NCBI GenBank assembly: GCA_950295325.1
Contig: OX485803.1
Coordinates: 3,408,001 to 3,472,000, forward strand
Length of the DNA: 64,000 nt
Reading direction: 5' to 3'
DNA from: Polytrichum commune
Lineage: Eukaryota; Streptophyta; Polytrichopsida; Polytrichales; Polytrichaceae
The notes beneath the pieces are model-generated. The model worked only from the letters and a program-made list of their open reading frames with translations. It did no database searches and was not told where the DNA came from. Position numbers and translations under genes: made by a program. Positions within the stretch are counted from its first letter, which is position 1. Each line of letters starts with the position of its first letter. Positions 23,406-35,601 of this stretch are shown in pieces.

Positions 23406-25580
23406 TTAGTTGTATCTTGAAGGTTTGCAATGTAAGCAACAATGACTTGATATTGAGCGCCCATTAGCTTCTAATTGTGGGTTTATCTTGGAAGGTGAAA
23501 AATATGCTTCATTAGCTAATATTTCATCCAAACTTCATCTTAAGCATAATCATCTAAGGTAGGACAATTGAACCCTTAAAGGACGCGGGGTCAAACTATA
23601 TGGCCATGTATACATCTTATACGGGCTTCACTAAGTGCATAAATCAAGTTTTACATATTTATGTGTTTGACACCTTCTTATTTACATTATCTATATGTCA
23701 AGGATAAAATAAAAGTATGCTCATGCTAGAAATTAATGATCAAGATAGAACGTATGTATTTGCATCCAAAGGCACCCATGCTGCATATTTGAAGTTCAAT
23801 CTTCAATAACATCAAAGTGTTTACCTTATTCAAATAATGCACTTGAAGAATCAATTGATTGTGGATAGGGTCACTTTTGACATGATTAGCTAAAATTGAA
23901 ATTATGTAGTTCAAATACGTTATCTTTTTCTTGAAGAGGCCCAATTTGGGCCTCTTGGATGCTTAGGGATTAAGCACTTAAATGGTTAGTACTATTGAAC
24001 ATCTTCAAAACATTTATGTCACTTTTTCAAAAAGTAGCAAATCCGTAAGGAGGCTAATGCACTTGAGTTCATGGAATCTTGTCATTGTGCAATGAAGATA
24101 TCATGGTCCATGAAAGTCAAGGTTTCTTTGTTGCGATTTGAAGTTCTCTATGTCTCTCTCTCTCTACTTTGTTTTGACCTTAGCTGGAATGAATCGACAC
24201 CGTACAAATATAACCCTTAGAAAAATAACTTTAGGGTTAGGTAAGGTTTACCTAACAAATATCCACTATAGATTTGATTCTATACATCTATGGCCAAGGA
24301 TTGTTGCCTAATCCTATATTAACTAGGAGGAGACAATCAAACCTCCTTTCAAAGGTAAAGTTGCAATGGTAGTTTACCCTAAGTAATTTCTTGGATTGGT
24401 GAAAGTGGTGCGAACTAGTTTAAGTGGGAGGTGTATGTAAACTGCCTCAAACTTCAGTCGCACGAGGTTCAAATGGCTAAGGAACAAGTAGAATACTCAT
24501 TGGTTATATGAGTATTCATAGATGCAAAATGTATGATTATGCCGTATATGATTGTGTGACATATATAATAATTGGGTTCTGCTATCATTCACCTCGTGTA
24601 CATTACTAACCCTCTCTTTGGATTTGGTTGGTGGCATGGGCACATGTGGGGCAGATCCTTCGCAAAATTGACAACTCACTTAGGTTTTGTATATCATCTA
24701 CTTTCAAAACGATATGTGCATGTAGCTTTGACTTCCCACAAGATAGTTTGGAATACAAAGCAATTTTGATTTGTGATAGCACTTTGATGTATTTCTAAAT
24801 ATGTCTTTTATAATATTTTGAACTTGACTTTATCGACTTGGATATGGAATGCAACACCTTACTTAAGGACTCAATGGATGAGACCTTCATAATTTTAGTG
24901 ACTTAGGTGTTAACTTGTTTAGAGGCATACCGAGTTGAGAAGGCTGCAAAAGAATGAAGATACTTATATTTAGATATGGTCAGGAAGGTGGTTCCACCCA
25001 CCCTCCCGAGTTTTGAAATGTACATAGATATGTAAAAGAATGGGCCAACCTCTAAATAAGAGGATGTTATAAGAAAATACTAAGCTTGAAAATAAGCATA
25101 GATATATTCAAGAAAAGCCCAACTCTCCCTCGTTGCTCTTCTTATTGCCTTTAAATTATATAAATATTAAAATGAGATACTCTTGACAAATTGATTAAAA
25201 CCTCCTACGAAACTTGTAATACTTAGTAGGATTTACACCAAAGTTAGAACATTACACTAATCTTAACCATGAGTTAACTGACATGATTAAGGAAGTTACC
25301 ACGCTCCACAATTTAGGGTTTCAATGACATAAAGCGGCCACTATACCTTACTAAACCAATACTTAAACCCTAGATCTTCCATGTTAAGACTCTTTTACAC
25401 GCTTGGAGGAGGAAACACTTAGCTTAGATTGTTCAATAAGGCTAAGTAGATACGTGATAAGTGTGGAAGCGCATGGTGTTTGGTGTACAAAAGGTTGTTA
25501 CTGTTCAAGAAAGTTACATAATATGGCAAAATAGTAGGTTTGTATACTCATTGTTCTCATTGTTTTGTATTGAGTATAAA
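23406..25580. other. Spacer, nothing recognised
   Basis: AT-rich, one short TCTC run near 24150; no supported gene or repeat. Confidence 0.3.
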
Positions 25581-25592
25581 TATTTGCAAGCA

Positions 25593-25960
25593 GGCACCAC
25601 GGGCCTTGGCTTGGTGGTTAGGGCTCATGGCCCCCAATGAGGAGGTCGTGGGTTCTATTCCCCATGCCGGCGTGGTGCTCACCACCTTAGTCCACCCAAC
25701 TATGGTGGGGGGTCCTTGGACCTTGTTGTATGGGTACCTCAAAGCCCTTTGGGGGGATTCCATGTCCGGTATCCTCAAGGCACTAGTGGCTAGCTAGGAA
25801 CTAGTATGGTGTGTCACTATAGTGTCCATCCTCGAAAGGGGAGAGTAGTATTGTCCCAATGTCCCCTTGTCCGGTGGGCATCGGGTCATTGGCATTACGA
25901 ACGGACACTTTATTCACGCCGGCCCCTTGCTAAAAAGGGATCGGAGTTTCTCTATCTATC
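25593..25960 (+). mobile_element. tRNA-derived SINE (368 bp) with perfect 12 bp target duplication
   Basis: The 5' part resembles a tRNA: an A-box-like TGGCTTGGTGGTTAGGGC at about 25607 and a B-box-like GTGGGTTCTATTCCCC about 45 bp later. The body ends in a (CTAT)n tail. TATTTGCAAGCA flanks it exactly at 25581-25592 and 25961-25972. An RNA-polymerase-III retroposon moved by a LINE is the natural reading. The frames on both strands are incidental. Confidence 0.85.
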
Positions 25961-25972
25961 TATTTGCAAGCA

Positions 25973-27367
25973 TTCAATGGACTTGATAGGTGAGGTAAAT
26001 GTGTGACATGGATTGCAATTGAGCTTAGCTAAAGACACTTGACACACGCCTTCTAACACACAAATGTATGTTTGGGTTGGCACAGGTGCAAGCAAGGATA
26101 GCTCTTCACATATTCAGCACCAACAATAATGCATTACTCATATTTGGATGCCCTTTCACTCTTGAAATATTACACTTGTGAAAGTTATTATGTTACTTTG
26201 AATTAGTATCTTGATGTCTACACAAATTCCAAAAAGTAGTTGAGACATTGAGAATACATACAAGTGAGGTATGTAAGTCTACATATCACATCTTTGCTTT
26301 AGTACTTGGTTTTAACAATAATCATTGGGCACAATGTAGTCATATATTACACTATATTTTGAACTCATTTGCCATATGTGATGGATATTTGTTACCATGA
26401 CATATATCATAACATTTTAATACTTTATGCCTTTATGACAACCTATGCTATCAAACTTCAATTTGAAAGCAAAGAAACATAGCCCAATATCTAACTACTT
26501 TGATAAGCATACATATTACTAGTTGAAAGTTCAATCAACTTACTATGATGTAAAACATAGCACTAAATCCATAGTTACAATATTGAATGCTATGTTTAGG
26601 GAGGCAATAGACTTGTGATGAAAAAAAATCCCACCCACCCACCCTTGCTTCATTTTGATGAAGAATAGAAAAGGAGAAGGCTTATGACAAGAGGAAGATC
26701 AAGCTTTGAGAAAAGCTTTGAAATATGGCAACTCTCTCAAAGGAGATAGTGTTCAACTTTTTTTACTGAGTGATACTAAATTCAAGAATACATGATCATT
26801 TACCATACCTTTCAAGAAAAATAGTGCATGCTCTAAGGTGTTTGTGAGTGCATAATTTGTTTTGATGAACTTGATGAGGCTTCTTCTTCTTCTTTTCAAT
26901 CACTGCCACTCACTTTTGAGACATCTCCTAACACTAAGCAATTGAAGAGAATTTGTTTGAAGAGTTTCCAACACTTTGGGCTATCGAAACCCTAGATCTT
27001 TCTAGTGGCACTAATTCTATAATGCAAAGAAATTTAATATCGCCTTCACTAATTCCCACACGCATTATTAGCCCACCTCCACTAATTGGGATAAATATTG
27101 TAGTTGTCCATATCGTAGTTGTCCATGTTGTGGTGAAATATGGGTGTCAGAAGTGGTTCACAAACGGAATTGATCGCTTTTGTCTTACATCTGTAGATTA
27201 TCATTTATTTGTGACGGTGTAGAAGTTGTTGCTACTTGTCTAGTAGTTGGTGTATGTCACATTGGGTGATGGTGCTTAAACCCTAACACTTTTGGACACA
27301 TCCATACACATGCAAGTCTCAAAAGTATGTGTATACATACATATATACATACATACATATGAAAAAA
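25973..27367. other. Spacer, nothing recognised
   Basis: AT-rich; the open frame at 26953-27222 has no recognisable domain. Confidence 0.3.
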
Positions 27368-27589
27368 CTACACCATTTTGTCTAATTAGTGTGGGTTACC
27401 ATTTGGAGTTACATGTTGCTATACCTTTTTATCAACATTGTTGTTTTTTTACCAACTATTTTAAATCATATTCTTCGGTGTACATACTAACTACTTGTGT
27501 CATTTGGGTAAAAAATGATACTTCCAATAAAATGTTATAACAATGCATAACCCCAAATGGTAGCCCACACTAATTAGACAAGAGTGTAG
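27368..27589. mobile_element. CTACAC-family MITE (222 bp)
   Basis: CTACACCATTTTGTCTAATT at the left continues GTGTGGGTTACCATTTGGAG; the right end is its inverse (CCCCAAATGGTAGCCCACAC, AATTAGACAAGAGTGTAG). The core is AT-rich. Confidence 0.8.
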
Positions 27590-27973
27590 TATAAAATAGT
27601 AAAAGGTACAAATGTCACTTTCAAGTCATCCTTTCGAAAAAGTTTCTAGCCTAACTTATAAATTCACAAGCACAAAGGTCATGATCCCATATAAAATTTC
27701 CTCTAGTGTGCTCATGTTATGTATACAAAGTATGCAAAAATGCTTCACCATTAAATATCCTAGAGGCTCTGAAGGTCATAAGGAAGCATAATTGTAAGTC
27801 ACAAACATGAACACAAGTTCTGACTGTACAAACATTCATTTTGTGTCCATCCACCATCAAAAGCTGGTGAATATCTATACACCAAAAGGTCATAAAATAT
27901 CTCCATACCTAATCCTAAATAAAGAAATTGAATCATCGACAAACACCCATGACATCTCCCTTGTGGAAGGAAA

Positions 27974-28194
27974 CACTATATATTGTATTTAGTGTCACTT
28001 ACTATTTGGAATCATGCAAGGTTATAATTACTTACTATATATCTCATTTTTGGTCAGCAAAGGTCAAATTGGTTGTTTGGACATTATAAAACAATACCAT
28101 CTTTACTTGGTAAAAGAAATACATCAATAGTATTAAAGTAGCATTGTGTAACTCCAAATAGTAAGAAACAATGGATATCATATGTAGTGTAGTG
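27974..28194. mobile_element. CTACAC-family MITE, diverged copy
   Basis: The left end ACTATATATTGTATTTAGTG continues CACTTACTATTTGGAATCA; the right end is inverse (TAACTCCAAATAGTAAG .. ATATGTAGTGTAGTG). It is closest to the copy at 57482-57719. Confidence 0.65.
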
Positions 28195-28510
28195 ATTGCA
28201 TTGTAGGTGGTTATGATTGAGGTCTTGCTATCACTCCGAACTAACCCATGGAAAAACAACCCAAGGCGCAAGGTCTCAGAAAAGACTGAGTTAGTGTCTA
28301 TAAGGATTAGTGTCATGTTGGTTTGAGATTCCTAATAACTATCTATGTCTTTTACTCTTTCATTCTTCCTTCATTAGGCTCAATGCACACTCTTATGGTT
28401 CATTGGTGGTTTCTCAGTCTTGTGTGATTCCGTCCTATGTGTGTAGACTCCTATACATTGTTAGTCGTGAAGCTCTTTCAGCTTTGGCAATAATCTTTAT
28501 AGTGGCCATA

Positions 28511-29454
28511 CCGTACGTTAAGGGCAGCTTCGACACATGTTAGCCGAATAATTAATTAAAGTTCAAAAAGTAGGTTCGACACCTAAAAATAGTATACTCA
28601 TATTTTCAGCAATTTTCTCTTTTAATTTTTAAAAATTCAGCCTAAATTCATTTTTAATTTTCTATTTAAGGTTATATCTTGTACATCTCTCTTGCATTGA
28701 ATGACAAGTAAGATGTGAGTGAAGAGTTGAGAATGCTCTGTGCTTTATGCAAGTAGAGTGGAGTTGTGTTCAACAGTGCATATGGGATATGTAAACTTTG
28801 AGGTGAAGCACCGAGTTAGACTTCATTTTTATAACACGCATAACTTTTGCATAGAGTCTTCAAATGACATAAAAATTTCTTGGAGGTGAAAGATTACTTG
28901 ATTTCTAAACTTTTCTTAGACCAACAAAATTCCAAAAAAGTTGATCTTCTATGCACAAATGAGCTCCGAAAAACTGTTATGAACGCATTTTAATTTTTTG
29001 ATCTTTACACGGCTGCAATGTTTTGTCCATATCTTTTGCATAAAGACTTATTTTGACACAAAACTTGTTGGAGGTGGAAGAAGGATTGATTTCTCAACTT
29101 TTGTTAGTTGGACAAAATTCTATAAAACTTCATCTTCTATGCTCAATTGGACTCCAAAAATTTGTGTACAACACATTTGAAAAGCCTCACCTAGAGTCTT
29201 GCTACTTCTTAACCCATATTCTTTGTGGACTAATGTAAGTGAGCTTGATTACAAAAGGAGCACCTTCTCTCTTTCAAAATTCACATATGCTTCCATTGTA
29301 AGTAAAACTCTAGTGAGAAGTAAAAATTTCTTACTTTTCGGCAATTTTGAAAAATAATTAATTTTATATTCGGCAAAAAATGCCAATAATTTTCCAATAA
29401 TTTTGGCATCTATTTTTAGAATTATTTTGTGCCGAACCTGCCCTTAACGTACGG
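28511..29454. mobile_element. 944 bp element with CCGTACGTTAAGGGCAG inverted ends and TA duplication
   Basis: CCGTACGTTAAGGGCAGCTT at 28511 is matched by CCTGCCCTTAACGTACGG ending at 29454. Both ends are flanked by TA, as in Tc1/mariner-type insertions, and the inverted repeat extends imperfectly for about 28 bp. The interior holds an imperfect tandem pair of about 165 bp (near 28840 and 29020), each with TTTTGCATA, TTGGAGGTG and ATCTTCTATGC words. It has no coding capacity. Confidence 0.8.
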
Positions 29455-29456
29455 TA

Positions 29457-30303
29457 GTCTTCCAACGGATTCTCAACCTATTGGGGTTAGTATCTTCCTC
29501 TTTAATTAGAAGGTTCATTTAATATCATCAATTATGGATCAAATTGCATTGCTATAATATTCATTCTTCTTTGTAATTCATTGCATCTCCCTCCTATCAA
29601 CTTATCTCATTTATGAATCATCATATTCATATAGCATCTTGGTCGGTAATCCCTACAAACATCCAAGGTAACATACGGTTGTAAAGGCTATATTCTCAGT
29701 TAGCATAAAGCTCAACTAGCCTAGTTGTGGGGAGAAGACACAATGAATTAAACAACATTTCTTATCATAACATTGATCCAAAGGTAACATCCAATCATAA
29801 TCATACAAACAACCTTTTGGCTCTTAGGGCTTGCCTTTTGATTTAGACTATCAACAACCCTAGCCTCTCTAAACTTCTCTTCTCGCACTTCTGTACTTTA
29901 ACATGTAGGTTACTCCCTCATGAGTTCGACTCTTCTCCCTCGCCTCACAACTCTCTTACCATTCCAACCACATTTAGGCTAACTACCTTTTCTCTTGTCT
30001 CACATCCCTCATAGGTTGTCAACATTCTCTTCATTTCTCTCACACCTCACCTCTCACAAGCTATTGGCTTTGTCTTGGCTATGGCCACTTCTTGGTTGCA
30101 CAACATCTCATGTGAAGCATGGTTATCAAAACCTCACATGTAACATGGTCTCCTTCACACTTAACTTGATTTATCTTTACTACATTCATCTTAGACTATT
30201 GCCTCTTGGCACATCACTCTCTTGTCTTATTCCCTCGTTGATTCTTTGACGTGCATTCAAGCTATTGCCCGGTAACAGTGGATATTCTTATCCTCCATGT
30301 TTA
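29457..30303. other. Pyrimidine-rich spacer, insertion site of the 11.3 kb MULE
   Basis: No gene was recognised. It ends with ACTTTTCCAC at 30304-30313, the left copy of the MULE target duplication. It continues in style (CT-rich) at 41597, on the other side of the element. Confidence 0.4.
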
Positions 30304-30313
30304 ACTTTTCCAC

Positions 30314-30356
30314 GAGGGAAGCTATCTTATGAGCGATGAGCAATGAGCGGTGAGCG
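30314..30356 (+). repeat. MULE left terminal inverted repeat
   Basis: It reads GAGGGAAGCTATCTTATGAG and then CGATGAGCAATGAGCGG. Beyond it, TGAGCAATGAGCAGTAACA-type words repeat to about 30400. The matching right end is 41550-41586. Confidence 0.9.
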
Positions 30357-30643
30357 GTGAGCAGTAACACATGAGCAATGAGCAGTAACATATGAGCAAT
30401 GATTCCAAATTTAGTAAAGACACACGGGTTTAGGGTACACAACCAAAATTTTGACAAATTAATTGCATATTTTCAATTGTAAATTGCCAATATTTTAAAT
30501 GAAGCACAAGTGAAAGGGCCCTATTTCCATAGATCATTTAAAACACTTTCAATTCATTGCTGATTTTTATTATAATAATCCAAACCAATACATGTCATTT
30601 ATTGACATCCTTATACATGTAGTTACAACCAACACTTGCACAA

Positions 30644-30757
30644 CTACTCACATTCCACAACACCATCAAGCTCAAGTAGGTGCATAACCTCATTATACGT
30701 AGGTGCCATAATTGTGAGCCACTCAAACTGCTCACGGGTTGAATTAAGGCCCAGAAT
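30644..30757 (-). CDS. Duplicate (possibly alternative) terminal exon of the MULE transposase gene
   Basis: After an acceptor (TTTCATTTGTAG, minus strand) the frame ILGLNSTREQFEWLTIMAPT continues YNEVMHLLELDGVVECE and stops at 30644. The last part is a copy of the transposase C-terminus APTYTYNEVMRLLELAG..VECE at 31214. The surrounding ~220 bp of 3' sequence (AATCCAAAC.AA.ACATGTCAT) is duplicated as well (30540-30760 and 31100-31320). It may be an alternative last exon or a dead duplicate. Confidence 0.5.
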   Translation of the reverse strand: MLGLNSTREQFEWLTIMAPTYNEVMHLLELDGVVECE

Positions 30758-30821
30758 CTACAAATGAAATGAAATTAGATATTAGAAATAGTCAATATGT
30801 AGGTAACTACTAGGTTTTGAG

Positions 30822-31006
30822 ACATCCGCCTGTGGATGCGAGTTGTGTAAGAGACTGGTATTAGGTTTGTATCAACCCGGGTTCGAATCCGGTTGGTTAC
30901 ATTGACTGGTGCTATCCCAAATTGAGCTAGTGATAAAGCAGGAATAATTTATAGGCGGATACCAAGAAGACGTTACTACGCGGATGTGCGTAGAATCTTC
31001 TCAATT
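30822..31006 (+). mobile_element. SINE nested in the MULE
   Basis: It contains a perfect tRNA T-arm-like B box, CCGGGTTCGAATCCGG, preceded by a weak A-box-like GGATGCGAGTTGTGTAAGAG. It continues with a tRNA-unrelated body and ends GAATCTTCTC before a T-rich tail. It resembles the short, T-ended Au-type plant SINEs. No target duplication was clear. It sits between the two copies of the duplicated transposase 3' end. Confidence 0.6.
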
Positions 31007-31213
31007 ATTTTTTATTTTTAGAAACTTGTTATTATTTATCCATGTCAATCAATCAAACCGCTCACGGTTGGGTCGTAGTCTAAATAGAAATGAAGTTACT
31101 GAATCATTTGAAATACTTCCAGCCCATTGCTGATTTTTATTATAAAAATCCAAACAAAAACATGTCATATTTTGACATTCAAATATATGGTACTTAATAG
31201 ACCATTTGCAATA

Positions 31214-34200
31214 CTACTCACACTCTACGATACCAGCAAGTTCAAGTAGTCGCATGACCTCGTTATAGGTATATGTAGGTGCATGAATGAACTTGTCACT
31301 CTCGTAATCCACCTTGCACAAAAATCTAAACACATAATAAAGATGTTTACAATACACCCATTTTCCTTTCTTTCCCAATGCATGAGAGGACATTTCGTGA
31401 AATCCGGACATGTGCAATGCGGGATGTCGCCAATTGTGACATGGTAGGTGATATCCTGCTTGGAGACAATGTTGATTATCACTCCAAAGCCCGGATATGG
31501 AATGGCAGTGACCCCAACCACATAGTAACCCTCCATGAGCCCGGCGCTCTCCCATTTGTTTTTGTGATCCGCTAGCGGTGCTGTTGGATTACGACGCACT
31601 GTCTTTCCAAACCTGAATGTAGGGTGGGCGTCCGGGTTTGGTGGCATAGAAAAATGCGAGCGAGGGATGGGGAGAGTTGCGATTGTTGAAAGCCTACGAC
31701 GAGGGGACAATGCCTCCCTCTGCTGTAGTTGAAATCCAACATCTTCAAGTGCCAAAACCTCCTCTCGCGATAGATTGGTACCTATCTTCACCGGCCATGT
31801 GTTGGGTACTATAGGCCAGTCCAACACATATTTCTTCTTACTGCCATTCACACAACGTTTGATGTCGTCAGGGCAAAACCAAAATTCATACTCCACATTG
31901 TTGGGAGAGCGAAATTCCTTCCTGAGCCCTTTGTATGTTGGAGCAGGTGTGCCATGTTTCCCAGTCCCGACTTTGGCATTGCACATAGTCCCTGTGATGG
32001 CCTGCAGTGCCCAACATCGTTTGGCTGAGTTGGGTGGTAATCTTGCAATGTGCCAGTTGGAAGCAAGACAATCAGTCTCTAACACGGATGTAGTATGAGC
32101 CACACCATGAATTGTAGAACTCAACGATTCCTCTATGCGTTGACGAGTTGCTCGGGTGTTCGGACGAGGAATGGAATAGTTCACTTTGTCGGGTCGATGA
32201 CAGTCACAATCAACACCCGGTGGTAGGTTGAGTTTGCGTTTGGTGGAACCAAAGAGCTCTAACCCTTCCAATGCACAATCTCTAGTGTTGACGTCTTCTG
32301 CCCCTGGATAAGACTTCATGGCATCGGCCAACATTTTTGGATCTCCACACCTTGCAGCCGCTTTGAGTTTCAAGGATGCCGAATCAGGACCTTTACCATC
32401 AGACCCCCCTTTCAACCATGTCCGGTAATTTACAATTTGCATGAAGGCACGGATCATGTCGTCCACTGTAGCTTCATATAAACAAGACATCTTGTTGCCG
32501 GACTGTTGGAGCCATTTGTTGTGTACAGTCTCTGCAAGGTTGCATGTTGGCATTTCCGCACGCTCTTCTATTGTCATATCCTATGAACAACACACAAATA
32601 CAAGGATAAGACAAACATAAGATAGATTATATATTTAGGTTTGGGTCGTTCAACCCAAAATGGCTGCCACGTTTGGATCGAACGACCCAAACTGTTTGTG
32701 TAGTTTGGGTCGTTTGACCCAAAATGGCTGCCACGTTTGGGTCGTTCGACCCAAACTGCATACAAGGTTTGGGTCGAACGACCCAAACTATTTGTTGTTT
32801 GTTGTGTACAGTCTCTGCAAGGTTGCATGTTGGCATTCCCGTACGCTCTTCTATTGTCATATCCTATGAACAATACAGAAAGACAAAGATAAGAAAAACA
32901 TAAGATATATTACATTGAGTAATGAAGTTTGATATGTACTTACAAGTAGCATATGGCCACCCCATTGTCTGTAACGAAAGTGCCAAAATCCCAACCACTC
33001 TGAAAGGCCAAGGATGCCTTCTTCCGAGGCAGCTCCAGATGACAACCACCAAGAACGAATCACATGGTACTTGGTCTCAGCGTCGTCCATTGTTTTCGCG
33101 TCTTTGTAATCCTTGCATATTTGTTTGTGTTGAAATTGCAAGGATGGTTTGATATACTTTTGGGTCACCTTATATAAACTTGCGGACCAATGGAAAAGAC
33201 ATGTACACTCACGTGCAACCATGGGTAGACTTGGATCACCATCCCCGTAAATCGCCCTCACCGCATTCCAATTAGCTTGAGCACTATCAGCCATAAACCC
33301 TTTGAAGTTTACGTTTGGTACATCATTATCTGCCATGACAGCATTCAAATTTTCCCAAAAGATAATTTGTGCTGCACCATCTTCAGATTGCATGTCACAA
33401 CACGCAATAGTCAACACTTTACAATATCGACTGTCGTACACATGGCAAGCCATGGTCGTCCAGTCCTTCAAACGTTTGACATGGTCAAACATAATCCATG
33501 AATTCTCCATATCCCCACCGACTTGCATCCTCTTCACAAGCTCCACACCACTACCTGGAAGGTCTACAGACATCTTAAAAACAAACACTTTGTCCTTTGA
33601 CTGCTCTGGGAACCGACTACCATGGACGAATTTGAAAGCAGAGTGGTCTTTGAGCGCCATAATACTATCCATAGTTCCCATTCCACTACGCAAAAAACAC
33701 TTTGATCCAGATACAAAGTTACGACAATTTGGAGACGCAAGAGTGCTGAATTTGTCCATGACGACCTCTAGGGATGAACCAACCAAGTGATGGCCTTCGA
33801 CATTTGCGGAAAATTTGAGAAGGTAATCGGCCAAGAATTGTTTGCTCGCCGCCATAACTATGGCTGAATTTTTTGCTGTGGGTGTTTTCAATACTTCATT
33901 TGCAACGCATTGGTATGCCATGTCCAATGATTCACGGCATGTGCCATTGGCCACAGGGTGATCATGTACACCAAGATGAATGCAAGCCCTGGACATTCCA
34001 ACGGATGTGGAGTGAATGTATATGATTCGAGCATTACACAAAGCAATGCACACAGGTGTGGAACGACATACCTTACACTCGACAGTGGACTTAGTAGGGG
34101 GAACAACACCCACAGCAAATGGGATAGGAGTTGAACCGGCCCATTCAGTGTTGTTTCGGAGGCCCCCATTGCGATTCATGTAATCACAGTAGTCATTATG

Positions 34201-35079
34201 ACATTGGAGATGACCAGCACAAGTAGAGCGCCGGAAGGACAATCCAAAGTCATTTTGGATATTCGTGGTTTTGGTGGTGCACCAAGGGTGACCGTCGCAC
34301 ATCTTGTCCATGCCGTCCATTGAGCGACCATACGTACTTGGAGCTTTGAGTGCCACAGGAGGCAAGAGAAATAAAACATCACCATTAAAAGAAGATGGTA
34401 AGTACTTGACTTCACGAACATCTATACTGTCAAAATCAATGGATGCAAGATCGGACTTTGATCTTTTTCTTGACTTTGTCAGCTTCAAGGCATCAACCAT
34501 AGTCAACCCTGTAGATGAAGGTGAAGGGTGTAGTGGAGGACGTTGAGAAGGTGAGATTTGGGGAACCACCTTCTTGTACATAAGACCGCAAGGGGATTTG
34601 GCTACATGTATAGGAAGTTGGGAAGGAGTAGAATGAACACTTCTAAATGGAAATGACGATGTGTTTGAAAGATCAACAGATGCACAAATGTCATCTTCTG
34701 AATCTGATAGCACAAACACACTATCATCAAGGGGTTCCACCTTAACAGGTGTCATAGAGGGAATTTGAACTGTGGATGTACCGGATTCGTTTGTCAAAAT
34801 GACAGTTGAAGCTTGCATTTGAGACTCAGAAAGTCCTATCATCCTAAATGAACCAGGTCCTAAGATCCACATAAAACCAACATCAGTTCTATTTTTTGGA
34901 ACCAAAATCGTTTCATACACCTCTCCATCTGCAGAGTACATCTCATGCTCTAAATACATGGTTCCTATCTGGAAGTTGAATCTCAAACTAAGTAAATCCT
35001 CTGAAACACTCACATGACCATCATGTTGGAGTGGCAAGATGAAGGGAACAAAAGATCCATGAGCTCTAATGGTAGCCAT
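31214..35079 (-). CDS. MULE (MuDR-like) transposase, two exons, frameshift in the SWIM finger
   Basis: Exon 1, 35079-32944, encodes 712 residues from ATG (MATIRAHGSF). It has a SUMO-interaction-like VFVLSDSEDD at 121-130, a basic SRKRSK stretch near 203-208, and a Cys/His region ending HLGVHDHP near 368-375 (WRKY/GCM1-type). The MULE core follows: candidate catalytic Asp532 (MFDHVKR) and Asp598 (GFMADSAQANW), a C-x2-H at 627-630, and Glu686/687. The donor GTAAGT at 32943 joins in phase to exon 2 at 32580 (DMTIEERAEMPTCNLAETVH). Near its end comes the SWIM motif: PHCTCPDFTK is in one frame, but GKKGKWVYCKHLYYVF and the tail to 31214 lie in another. The pattern fits loss of one A in an A run near 31391-31396. 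Everything before that is open, so the catalytic core could still be made. Confidence 0.9.
32639..32788. repeat. Five-copy palindrome array, exact 32 bp period, in the transposase intron
   Basis: Copies start at 32639, 32671, 32703, 32735 and 32767. The core is TTTGGGTCGTTCGACCCAAA or the TCGAACGA variant, each close to a perfect palindrome. Copies 1-4 are separated by ATGGCTGCCAC- or CTGTTTGTGTA-type spacers. The period and the GGGTCG..CGACCC half-sites are the same as in the array at 37629. Confidence 0.95.
32797..32925 (-). repeat. Duplicate of the transposase exon 2 start and its acceptor
   Basis: It copies 32514-32640: the acceptor context plus MTIEERTGMPTCNLAETVHN. The 32-bp palindrome array lies exactly between the two copies. 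If used as an exon it would run into the array rather than the rest of exon 2, so it is likely non-functional or a splicing decoy. Confidence 0.85.
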
Positions 35080-35601
35080 AGAAAATCAAAAAAACATATG
35101 AACAACACATCACAAAAATATGGGGTGAATGTTGCTTTTGTATAGAGTTGTGTGAGGAAATGAATGGAAATGAAAACGTGTGATACAATAATGGATGGAG
35201 ATGAAAGCGTGTGATACATAGCATCTAATAATACAGAAGTGGACATAATACAATAATAGTCAGAGACTATTTACGAGCAAGATATACACAAAATGGGGTC
35301 AAATACTAAAAGGATTGGTAGAAATTTAAAATATATATGTGTGGACTGACGCAGATGTAGAAATAATTAAAATTGGTTGGAAAAATAAATTATTGATCAT
35401 TATGAATAGAACAAAGTAGGTGTCAGAAAATTTTGACGGATATAACAAAAATAAACACATAATGACAAACGCGTTGAAATATCTCGTTCATTGAATGCCA
35501 ATTACAACATGTGATCGTAATATACGCCGGATTTTGTGAGATAGATACATTGGAAGAATAAATGATAGTACCTGATAGAAAACATATCATAGACACCAAC
35601 G

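Noticed and set aside
25593-25797. Protein-coding gene on either strand
   Set aside because: Both frames fall exactly inside the SINE and have no domain.
30870-30910. Functional tRNA gene
   Set aside because: The B box is perfect but there is no acceptor stem or anticodon arm; the sequence continues as a SINE body.
32574-32873. Repeat protein with FGSNDPN units
   Set aside because: Translation of the intronic palindrome array and duplicated exon start.
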